Of a stretch of DNA of 64,000 nt, positions 37,601 through 49,600 are shown one piece after another. Below the pieces are notes generated by a model. That model saw nothing but the letters and a program-made list of their open reading frames with translations. It did no database searches and was not told the DNA's origin. Where the stretch lies: positions 1,240,001-1,304,000 of the forward strand of contig VCCP01000008.1 of assembly GCA_005765155.1 (NCBI GenBank), given 5' to 3'. The DNA comes from Zelopaecilomyces penicillatus. Lineage: Eukaryota; Ascomycota; Sordariomycetes; Hypocreales; Pseudodiploosporaceae. The position numbers were made by a program, and so were the translations under genes. Position 1 is the first letter of the stretch; every line of letters starts with the position of its first letter.

Positions 37601-40600
37601 AGGCTTTCCGCTAGAGAGAGCAAAGCCAAATGGCTCGTAGTGGTTTGCAACAGCTGTGTAAACGGCAGCATGTGTGATCATTACGCCCTTAGGCTGTCCT
37701 GTGCTTCCAGATGTGAAAGTCGTATATGCCAAGTCCGAAGGCGTTGACAAGGACTGTAAAGCCGTGACGTTGCTTTGGCTTTGAAGTCTCAAGTCTAACT
37801 CAGCTGAAACAGCGACAACAACGTCCGCCATGTCAACTGATAAGTCTGCGCCCGCAGGAGATCCTAATATAATCTTGGCATCGAGCTGTTCGATGATTTC
37901 CCGTCGACGCTCGCTGGGGTGCTTAGGATCCAAGGGAACAAACGCAGCACCAGCTTTAAGCACAGCAATCACAGCAACCACATACCAAGCAGTATGTTCA
38001 AAACAGAGTGGGATCATACTTCCGGGTCCGACCTCCGCAAGGCTCTGGATGTGGCGGGCAAGTCGATCCGATGCTGCGTCAAGTTCGGCATAAGTCCAGC
38101 TATCGAATTGACCTTCTACGCTGTTCTCTGCAGCCGAGCAGATGGCTTCCAAATCAGGATTGGCCTGGACCATCCGGGAAAACTTTGCGTGGATTGTATC
38201 TTGAAACAGGCTCACATTTCCGGCCGCTTCTTGGTTCCAAGCTAGAATCTGCATCTTATCCTCGGCGGTAATCAACGAGATGCTATTTACCGATATAGTA
38301 TCATCGGCCTCTATCAACTGCTTGACAACACTACCAAACTGTCTGCAAAGTGCCTCGGCTCGATATCTTGAAAGTATATCAACGTTGACAGTAACACGCA
38401 GATCAATGGCGTCATCTGAACTCAGCAGACATTCCACAACAAGGTTATAGTCAAGATAGTGGCCGTGCGCGTCGACATTCTCAACCGCCTGAATTCCCAA
38501 CGAGTTTGTAACTTGGTGATTCGGCTGAATTACTAACAGGTTCTGGAAGTCGCAAGCAGCACGGGCCTGAGGACTAAGACGCGAGATGTTTTGTACACCA
38601 AAATGCTCATGGGGAATCATAGCAGTTGAAGAGGCTTGGATTTCGGATAGGAAATCAAGAATGCTATCTTGTCGGCCCGAGGCTGGGATCCGAATGTGCA
38701 TTGGAAGAGTGGCAAGTGTAGGACCAAGCATAAGCTCGACGCCAGCAACTGGAGCATTTCGGCCAGAGACAACTGTACCAAATGCCACGTCCATCGAATC
38801 TGTCCATCGGGAAAGCACAATTGCCCACGCAGCTCGCAAAATTGTCGATGACGTGAAATCCGAGCCAATGCGTTTGACAGAAGGTATAGAATGGTGGATC
38901 TTTTGAGGCTGGCTAGGATTGAGGCCATCTATGTGCTTGCTTGAGATTGGGAAGTGAACTGGAGGCGCAGTTTCTCCAATAGAAAGCTGGGTTTTCCAGA
39001 AATCAGCAGATTTATCAAGACCAATGTCTTCAATGTGCTTGATGTAGCTCTTAAACGGCGTTCTTGGTTGCCAGCACGCCATGAAGTGCTCTTCTCCTTG
39101 TACATAAACCTGTTCAACAATGCTGAAAATCTGCCACAAAGACCATCCATCAGTTACAGCATGGTGAATCGTCCAAATGAGGTAGTTTCCATCACTATTC
39201 TGCACCAAGTCGAACTGAGAAAGTCGAGTTCCTTGAGACATGTATGCCTTTTCGCTTTCCTCAATAAAGGCTTTGATGTCAGAGCAATCATGCGTTTTCC
39301 AATTAATGTCTTCGTCAATCACCGCTTGCACAATGGCGCCGCCAGGTAGCTGAACCATACGGGTACGGAGAGCCTCACACAAACGCGCTGTGACACTCCA
39401 GGAGCTTCGGAAGCGTTCGATATCCATGTCGGTTGGTAGCTTAAAGGCGTGACGGGCGACGTACGTGCCGGGTTGTTTAAAGGTGAGTGCCATGAGGCCC
39501 TCTTGCAAAGGAGTGCATGGATATGCGTCTTGAATCATGTCGACGTTCGTATCACCACACGCCTCGCTGATGTACTTCAGCGCTTCATCGATTTCCTCTT
39601 GAGTTCCAAGAAGTTGAAATGGTGAATCTGCATGGCCATCACTTTCAACCTCATGATCCTTCTTGTCGATGCATGATGCCATCGCCGACAATTCTAGATT
39701 GGCAAAAACTTCGGATGCAGTCAGATTGAGACCTTCATCTTGAGCTATTGAGACGAGCTGAATTGTTGAGATGGAGTCGCCGCCAATTTTGAAGAAGTTG
39801 TCTAGACGGCCAATTTCCTGGATGTCCTCGATTCTCAAGACTCTTGCCCAAAGCTCTCTCAATCGTGTCTCAGTCACCGTAAAAGTACCACCAATAGTTT
39901 TTAGCTTGGCGAGCCCAGCAGCTAGAGATAATTTGGAGATTTGCTGCTCAGAAAGCTGTTCAAAAACACTCATCAAATCGTCTTCTTCATCAAATGCATT
40001 CTTGTTGGCGTCGGATGTATTGTTGGCTTTCATCAAAATGAACTCCTGTGGTAGCATTTGTACTTGAAGTGTCGCCTGTAGGGCATGCATAAAATCGGCA
40101 AGCTTCACACGCATATTATCATCAATGGCAGAAAGAGAAACAAAAGCACCAGTCTCGACCAGAAGCTGTTCCTCTTTAATCGCGCTATCCATCACATGGA
40201 GAAATGCGATCAGTTGTCCCGACTGAGTCTTCGACACGGAGACTTGCTTGACTTCCCTGGGCATCATTTCCCGGATGCGCTGCTCTGTGTAACCAGAATC
40301 AAGATCACCCACAAACATGATGGAGCCATCGGGGGCATATTTTGCCAAATGACCAGTTCGGAAACCTCGTTTACCGACATCTTGACACCATTGAGCGTTG
40401 GTAGTCATGGCCTTGCTCATAAATGATTGACTTGATTCTTCAGTACCGTACACATAACATTCTGCAAGGGCGGGGCTGCTAACAATCAGCTCTCCGGAAC
40501 ATCCAATAGGTGCAAGACGTCTATAATCTGTTGGATCAACTATCCAACACTCGGTACCATCCATTGGCATGCCGAGCGTCCAGAGGCTTGCTGAGGCAAT

Positions 40601-43600
40601 GTTGTATATGGTACTAAAGCCTCCCGTTTCGGGAACACCCCAACCACCCAGCACTCTTCGATCACTGGCATCTATCCATTCGCTGAGGTTGTTGGATGGG
40701 GTATTGATGGATTTTACGAGCATGTTTTGAAGGTTGGGAACATCGTTTGGCTGTAGGCTAGACAACGTATCTGGAGACAAAATGGCCCAGTCCGGATTGG
40801 TTTCATTGAGAAAGTCAGTGACTTGGCTTGAAGAGTCTTTGATGCATATTGTCGCTCCCGAGAACAGAGTCGCGAATATCTCAGAGACTGAAAGCAAAGA
40901 GCCAGGCTGAGACAACTGAGCAACACGAGTTGTACGCTGAAGTTGTAAATGGTTGGATAGCTGCAGTTGTCCGGCACATAGGCTTTCATGGTGCATCACT
41001 ACCGCCTTCATCCTTGTCGATTCTCTCCTGAGAGGTACGAACGCAAGATATGCAACACCAGAAGAAGAGCCAATTGCGGAATTTTGTTCAGTTTCAATCC
41101 CAGGGTAGATGATGTCATCCGATAACTCCATCCTGGTGGGTAACTTGACATCGTTGTCGGAGTCAATCATCTCGTCGCTCAACTCTACTACATGTTTAAG
41201 CAACCCAGCAAGTCCTTCAGGCACGAATCTAGGGGAGCAAAGAGCAGCCTGGATTCTAGCTTCAGAAATAGTCTTCTTCACGTTTTCCATAGATTGAGTC
41301 TGGTCGAACAAGACAAAGGCCGCGCCTAGCTTGTTGACGGCCACCATAGACACGGGTGTCCAAAACGAGCTTTCCTGGTGCAATAGCACAAAGTCGCCAC
41401 GTTTGACCATACCTTGGCTATTCAAGTAATTTGCAAGGCGATTGGCGGAATCATTAAGCTGTTTGTAAGTTAGGTCTCGGCTTTTCGATTGAATAGCGAT
41501 AGCATCGGGATGGAGCAGTGCCTGTCTCTCAATAAGTTCATGAGTTGTGTTGGCGATATCCAGCGAGTTCTGTGTGATTGGCGAACTGTTCTTATTCCAA
41601 GCTATAGCTTGATCAATGTCCATTTGACCGGCCAAGGACAAGTCACCAATTTTCTTGTCTTCATTGGCAAGGTGGACAAGCTGATGAACAACATGTTCGT
41701 ATTGAGCAGCCAGTATTTGCAGCTCTGCCTCATCCAAATAAGCTGTATCATAGATAAGCATCAACTGGACGTCGTCGTTGGAGATGTGTATTTGGACAAC
41801 CAGAGGATATGTGAAATAGTTGGCCAAACTGGTCTTGCCAGCGGCATCAACCCTATCATCTTCGCTAACCAGCTTTATAAGACCACCGTCTTGACTGTTG
41901 TTTTTGGCCGTAGCAACAATTTGCTTTGGCTGAATGACCAGAAGAACAGAAAAGTCCACGGCTGTCTTGGCACTTCTGCTCACGCGAGCGATGCTCTGCA
42001 GACCATATTGCTCATGCTGCGTCATTTCTGTAGCCTGGCGCTGGACACTCTGAAGATAATCGGAGACTGGCTGGTATTTGTCGATCTGGACCCTGATAGG
42101 CACGGTCGCAATTAGAGGGCCTGCTATTCTTTCGATGCCAGCCAGAGGAGCTTGGCGACCAGATACAGTTGCACCGAAGGTGACGTCGGAAGCATCAGAG
42201 TACGCCGCATGAACTAATGCCCAAGCCGCACGGAATACTGTGGCTTTGACGATTCCTGGCTTCTCGAAAGAAGGGACTTTGATGGCTCGGGACAAGGTCT
42301 GGGTCTCTGAAGGCTTGGATCTTGGTGTAGCTGGTGGGAAGGATGCCTGTGTGGCCAAGTGAAGCTGCTCTTTCCAGTACCTGGCTGAGGCGTCCCTATT
42401 TAGGTTGATGATGTACTGAATGAAGCTGGAGTAAGGGACAGGGGAAGATATAGTGGCAATGGTATTGTCGGCCGTTGTCAGACGTCGATAAGCAGTACCC
42501 AGCGCTTCCAACATAAGATTCATACTCCAACCGTCATATACTGCATGATGGATATCCCAAACAAAGAAAACGCTTTCATCTGTTTTGTCTTGGATGTCTT
42601 TGCCTCTCACGATAGCTTGTCTGTTTAGTTCTGAACCATATGTCATGTTCATATTTTTCGTAGCTTTGAGGTAGGCGGGCAGATCCAAGCCGTCGGTTGC
42701 CTGCCAGAGAGTATCGTTTTTAAGCACGGCCTGCACTGTCATGCCATCGGAAGCTCTGAAAATCCTCGTGCGTAGGTTGTGACAGGTAGTTACAACTTCA
42801 TCCCATGCACATTTGAAGCTGTCGAGATTAACGTTGGCATCAAATTCGTAGATGAAGCGACCAATGTAAGAGCCTGGTTGCTTGACGGAAAGAGCCAATA
42901 GACCTTCTTGCAGCGGACTGCACGGGTAAACATCTTCAATCTCGCTCTCATGACCACACTGATCATGAATGATTGAGACTAGTGCATCGAGGGCAAAGTT
43001 GGGAGGCATCAACGTCCAAGGCTTAGGACCTTGCAGCAGCGATGTAGAATCTTCTCCGTCTACAAACTGTGCTGCCTCTGCAACCTTCAACAGCCGAGGA
43101 TCATCAAACACATTGCCAACAGAGATTCTTATGCCATGCTCCAAAGCAACAGTTGACAATCTGATGGCAGTGATGGAATCTCCACCAAGTGCAATAAAAC
43201 TATCGTCTCGGCCAATGCTGGCAAGCGGAATGTCAAGGATATCGGCCCAAATCTGTTGTAGAAGAGTCTCCATTGGAGTTTCGGGAGCTCGCTTGATATT
43301 GTCAACAAATGAATATCTTAATAAAGCCTCTTTGGACATGTGGGATATGACATCATGGAGTTTATTGCGGTCGACTTTGGTCGATGTGATGAATGGCATG
43401 TAGGCACACGGAACAAACATTGTCGGTACCATATAACGCGGCAGTGACGTGCCCATCTGGCCGACCATTGCGATGATTCGGCTCTGTAGTGAAGAGTCGA
43501 TAGGCAGAGCCATGTCTTGAGCTAGCTGATTGAGATCGGAGGGGAGATCAACGCCTGCAGTTTTGGCCTCGTGAGTCTCACAGAAGAAGGCTACAAGTTT

Positions 43601-46600
43601 GGCGTTTGATTTGCCTGAGTTTGTCAAGACCACAGCGACTTGGGGCGCGTTGTCCATGCAAACACGAACATGGTGTTCGACTTCACCAAGCTCAACTCGC
43701 AAGCCGCGGATCTTGACTTGGGTATCCTTGCGTCCGTAAAACTCGATGGTGCCATCAGGATTGTAAAATCCTAGATCGCCTGACTTGTAGAATCTCCAAT
43801 GAGGATCGGTTCTCTTTGGCGCCCAGTCAGGGAGATCTTTGCCCGTCACGATTGTTGCGTTCGTCTTCGCGGGGTCGGCAAGATATTCGCGAATAATGGT
43901 GGGCCCTTGAATGACGATCTCTCCAATACAGCCGGCTGGTACTCGTCGATGTGGGTTGGAGGCATCAACGATCCAGCAAAAGCCTCCAACTGGTTTACCC
44001 ACAGTGATTGATGACTCTTCCAGAGAAGTCCACTCCTGCAAAGTACTGAACACACAGGTTTCCGCAGGACCCCAACCGTTGACTAGGCGAACCTTTCCAA
44101 ACCATGTTTCGAGGATGTCTCGTCCAACGGCCTCGCCTGCCAACAGCAACAGCTCTAATCCCGGTACATGCTCCGGGTTGATCGTACGCACAAACGCCGG
44201 AGTAAGGAAAGCCCAGTTGATATTCTTGTTACGAATAAACTCTGTAAGACTGTTCATGCGTTCATGGTCGGAGGGTATGCAGATACAGGCACCCGTGATC
44301 AAAGGGGCAATAATCTCGCCGATACACAAGTCAAAAACGAACGCGGCAAACTGCAGCATTCTGGTGTTTGGGCTCATACCAAGGCGCTTACTGATAGCAA
44401 CTTGACTAGTAGCAACAGCCTGGTGCTCCATAACAAAGCCCTTTGGTGTACCGGTACTTCCAGATGTAAAAAGAACGTAGACCGGATTCCAAGGCTTGAC
44501 GTCAGCGAGAGGACTGGCACCCCCATGGTTAGAGCCAATTGCCGCATCAGCTACAAGCTGCTCGCCAAGTTCCTGAGTTATCTCGATGACATTTTCGATG
44601 AGACCTTCCAGCAAATGCTTATTAGAAGGAGACACGAGAGCAAGTTGCGCCTTTGTTTGCCCAATGATCTGTTGATGTCGTATAGCCGGATGCGAAGGAT
44701 CGAGGGGTACCCACGCACCACCTGCTTTATTGATAGCTAGAATTGAGATAAAGTACCATGCAGATTTGTCGAAACAAACATGGACCAGAGTCTCAGGCCT
44801 TACTCCATAAGAGTGGTAAAGTAAAGAAGCAAGTCGATCGGCGGCGTTGTTTAGCTGCCTGTAAGTAAACTTGCCATCCCAGGCATCGAGCGCCGCGGCA
44901 TCTGGGCTCAGGCGGGCCTGCTCCTCAATCATAGTATGAATACAGGTACTTTTAATAACTGGAAGATCTTCCTCATTCCATTCAGTAAACTGCCTCACGT
45001 CCTCAGGGCTTGTGAGATCAAGCTCCGCGAGAGTGAATTGGCGCCCCTCTTGGGAATCTGTAGCATGTTGCACGAGCTGCTTCAGAGCTTGTTCAAAATG
45101 GCCAAGTAACTGCTTGATGCGGACCAAAGGGATGACTGCGGATGCATAACTGAAAGAGATCCCAAGTTCCTCGTCCTTTCCAGGCAGGTGACATTGGAGT
45201 ACGAGAGGGTACGTAAAGAAGTTTTCGGCTCCAACTTCATCACCCCCTTGCGCCACAGGGACTAACAATGGCTCTCCTTCCACAGAGTCATCACTTCGAG
45301 CAAGCTTTGGAGGTTGCACGACCAACAGTGTGCGAAAATCGCAAGCTCGCTTCGCGTCATCGCTCAACTTGGCGATATGCTGGAGCCCAAACTGCTCATG
45401 CTTGATCATTTCGTTACTCTGCTTCTGCACTACCTGCAGAAATTCGGCTGCTGACAGAGATGGCTCAACATGAGCCCGGACTGGGAAAGTAGTGATGATA
45501 GGACCAATCATGCTCTCAATACCATCAATGGGGGCAGTTCTTCCAGACACAGTTGTACCAAAAACGACATCCTCGGCGCCTGTGATGCCATCTGAGCCTG
45601 CATGGGAAGAGATCACAACAGCCCATGCCGCGCGGATAATGGTCGCTGCAGTCACAGAGAGTGAACTTAACGGCTTCAGTGAGGGTAATGCGATGGATGC
45701 TTTATAGGATGAGTCTGTCTGGCACTTTCTGTCGATAGCTTGGCTCATATGCGGTCGAGGAAAGTTGGTCTGCTGAGCACCCTGTAACGTAGATCGCCAG
45801 TAATCTGCACCTTGAACCCTTGTGCTCTCGGTATGAGCAATGAACTTTGCGTACGGTGCTTGCAGTAGTGGAGTATTGTTCTGACCAACACAACCGTATG
45901 CTTTTGTGAGTCTATCGAGGATAAGATCCATCGACCATCCATCGTAAACGGCGTGATGCACCGTCCAAATGAAGACTGATTCATTAGTTGCAGCTGAGGT
46001 TACAATGCCGTATCGCGAAAGCTCTGTTCCATACCCCATGCTTTGTTCTTGGTCGTTCTCGATGTAATCCCGGATACAGTCATCAACATGATGATCCGCA
46101 CAACCGCCGTTCCAACGTAGGGTTTCACGAAGGACAACTTGAACCGATTGTCCATCCGCCGAGGTAATAATGCGTGTTCGGAGGATAGGAACATCAGCGA
46201 CGACTGTTTCCCAAGCAGATTTGAAACGGGCAACATCTGCGTAGTCGGCCAAGCGAAATGGAATGCGACCAATATAGCTGCCTGGCTCTTTGGCCGTCAG
46301 AGCCATCATTCCCTCCTGGAGTGGCGTGCAAGGATAAGTATCTTCAATTTCAATATCAGGCAGAGAACTAAAATGAGAAGAAACCGCCGTCTTCAGCCCT
46401 TCATCTTGTATCAGAGAAAAGGCCTCATATGCTTCCTCGGCTTGCTGCTCATCCACGCTGATTATGAGACTCATCTGGCTGAGTCTTGGCTTGTCAAAGA
46501 CCTGAGGTACAGTCAGTGTAATACCTTGTCTCTTCGCAGCGGCAGTGAGTCTCATAGCAGCTATAGAGTCGCCACCAAGACCAAAGAAGCTATCATCGGC

Positions 46601-49600
46601 ACCGATAGTTTCGGCGTCGAGTTTTAAGGCAGCTGCCCAGAGCTCTCGCAGCATCAACTCCTTCACAGTAGTTGCGGCACGTTTCTCGCTGTTTTGCAGC
46701 GAATAGATTACAAATTCACTGGGTGAAAGCCTTTGAATGATATCTTGAAGGGCGCGCCTATCGGTTTTCCCTGCAATGGTGATTGGTATCTTTTGTAACG
46801 GCACGTACAATGTGGGGACCATGTATCGTGGGAGACGTAGAGAGAGGGCAGCTTTCAGGTCTTGCACGAACTTATGAAGCTCAGCTGTGAATGGAAGCAC
46901 AAGGCTGTCTGCGGCCTCTGATGTCTCGAAGTTGGAGAAGCGGAGGAATAGCGTCAAGGCCTGGGTGCCTTGGCCGTCCATAGTTTTCGAAACCTCTGCA
47001 ACGATATCGATACCTGATAATAGAGTACTTGCATGGCTCTCGATTTCACCCAGTTCAATGCGCTGACCGTTCAACTTTACCTGGTTGTCTTTCCGACCGC
47101 AAAACTCCATAGTGCCATCCAAGTTGTAACGGACCAAATCTCCAGTCAGGTAAAGGCGCCCTGGCGATTTGGACATCTTGGTAATCCACGCAGGGGGGCT
47201 CTTGAAAACCTCGGCAGTCTTGGCCTCATTGTTCAGATATCCTCTTGCCAGGATTGGCCCTTGAATAGCAAGCTCACCAACGCAACCTACCGGCGCGAGC
47301 TGTTCATGGTTAGTTGGGTTCACAACCCATGTTACACAATTAACGGCACGGCCAATGTTAGATGGAGACTCATCCAAAGACCTCCATGGGTGGGATGTGG
47401 CGCCAACACAAGTTTCCGTAGGACCATAACCAGCTCTGGCATCAATATGGGACCAAGTGCTGATCAAGTCCGCGCTATTGGCTTCACCCCCTATCAGTAA
47501 GAGTTGCAAACTTGGGACATCTTCTGGCAAGAACAGTCTCGAAAGAGAGGCCGTTAGTGCAGCAAATGTAACATCCAAGCTGTCAATGGCTCCGCCTAGG
47601 TCGGTTTTGCATTCTTCGTCAGTAGGCACGCAGACACATCCTCCGTGGATAAGAGTACCAAATATCTCGAGAATACAGGCATCGAACACGTATGGGGAGA
47701 ACTGCAAGGTACGGGTAGATTTGGATAAGCCGAGATATCCTCCAATACCGATGAAGCTTGAGCACACAGTGCCATGCTCAATCATAACGCCTTTCGGCAC
47801 TCCAGTGGTACCAGACGTAAACAGCACGTACGCCAGCTGGGAAGACTCGACTGTGGGGATTAAAATTGCCTCATTAGTCAAATTCGAAAAGAACTCAGGG
47901 CTAATCTCCACAACGCTGTCGACGAGGCCCACAAACTTCTGGCTTGTAGTCGGTGTAGTCAAGATGACTGGGGTGTTAAGTTGATTGAGAATGGATGCCC
48001 AACGCTCGGGCGGATGCGAGGGATCTAACGGAACAAAAGCACCTCCAGCTTTCATAATTCCCAGCATCGCGATGATTGCCCAGGGCGACTTCTCAAAGCA
48101 GAAAGGCACCAGCGTCTCAGGCTGAACGATGTACTTCTTCAGATAGATGGCGAGCTGATCTGAGATGTTTTGAAGGGACTCGTACGTGAAGGATATTCCG
48201 CTGGATTCGATAGCTAGAGACTTTGGTTGGTCCTGCGTCCGCTGCTTGATAAAGTCGGGCACACTGGAGATGATGACCTCAGGATACTGCATATTCCATC
48301 TCGAAATATGTTCAACATCTCTCTCAGAAGTCATATCAATCTTCCCCATAGTAAGGTCGTCGCTTGCAGCTGATAGCTGTTCAACAACACATTGGAAGTG
48401 AGAGGCGATTGCCTCCATGCGCTCCTTCGGAAGAGCTCGGCTGTTATACACCACCCGTACCTGAGCTCCATCGGATTTTAATTGGCATACAATCGTGATA
48501 TCATATGTATATAGACCAATCCCTGAATCAGTAATCGGCTTCGATTCAAAGAGTCTGATGTCATTCTCGATATCCTCTTGTGGCTGCACAACCAAGAGCG
48601 TCTGGAATGTAGATGCATTGGCAGTTTCGCCTCCAAATCGAGCGATATTCTGGATGCCGGTCTGTTCGTAGGGAATCATATCAATCATTTGCTTTTGAAG
48701 CAATGACAAGAACTCCGAGACTTTATCATCATTTGAAAAGCGAATTCTGAGTGGAACAGTTGCGATTGTTGGCCCAACGATCTGGTCGATCCCGGGGACT
48801 GCAGCACTGCGGCCAGAAACCATCGAACCATAGATAACATCATTCGCGTCGGTGTTTTTGGCAAGAATCACAGCCCAAGCCGCCCGAAGCAAATTAGAGG
48901 TGGTGAACTCAGGACGCAATCTATCCTTGAAAGTGAGACTGAAGTCAAGATAGGCTTCATCCCTCGTACTTTCCAACGCTGGTGTTGGTGGGAATGGTGT
49001 CTTGGCTGAACCTTCAAACTGACTTCGCCAATAAATGGCTGCATCATTTTCATCGTGAGACTGTGCCAAGTGGTTGATGAAACTCGAGAATCCAACCGAC
49101 TGGCTCAATTCCCTTTCGCTGTAAGCAGATTTGATCTGGCGTAGCAGGAATGACAAGCTATGTGCATCAAACAGCGAGTGGTGTACTCTCCAGAAAAAGT
49201 ATCTCTTCCCATCCTCTTTGTTATCAACAATAGACCAGCGGGTGAGTGGCTTGTTCATTCCCATCAAAACAGTAGAATAATTGCCAAGATATTCCACAAG
49301 GTTGGTAGAATGATCCCACCGGATGAGGTCTTGTACCACGACTTGAACAAGACCTACGGCTTGGGTGTCTGCAAACCTAGTCCTGAGCATTTCGTATCGT
49401 TCGTAAACCCGAGCACAAGCTGACATGAATCGATCGGTTTCAATGTTTTCGGGTAGTTCGTAAGCAACAACACCGATGTATGATGATGGAAACTTGAGTG
49501 ACAACGCCATCAGACCAGCCTGCAGTGATGTGCAAGGATAAGCATCAATAATGTCGGTCTGCGCGACTCCACAAAGAGCGCCGAGCTCTGATCTCAGTGA

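Noticed and set aside
41489..44740. Long forward-strand frames (up to 208 codons) inside the NRPS
   Set aside because: They lie antisense to conserved NRPS motifs, have no domains of their own, and are expected by chance opposite a 33-kb frame.
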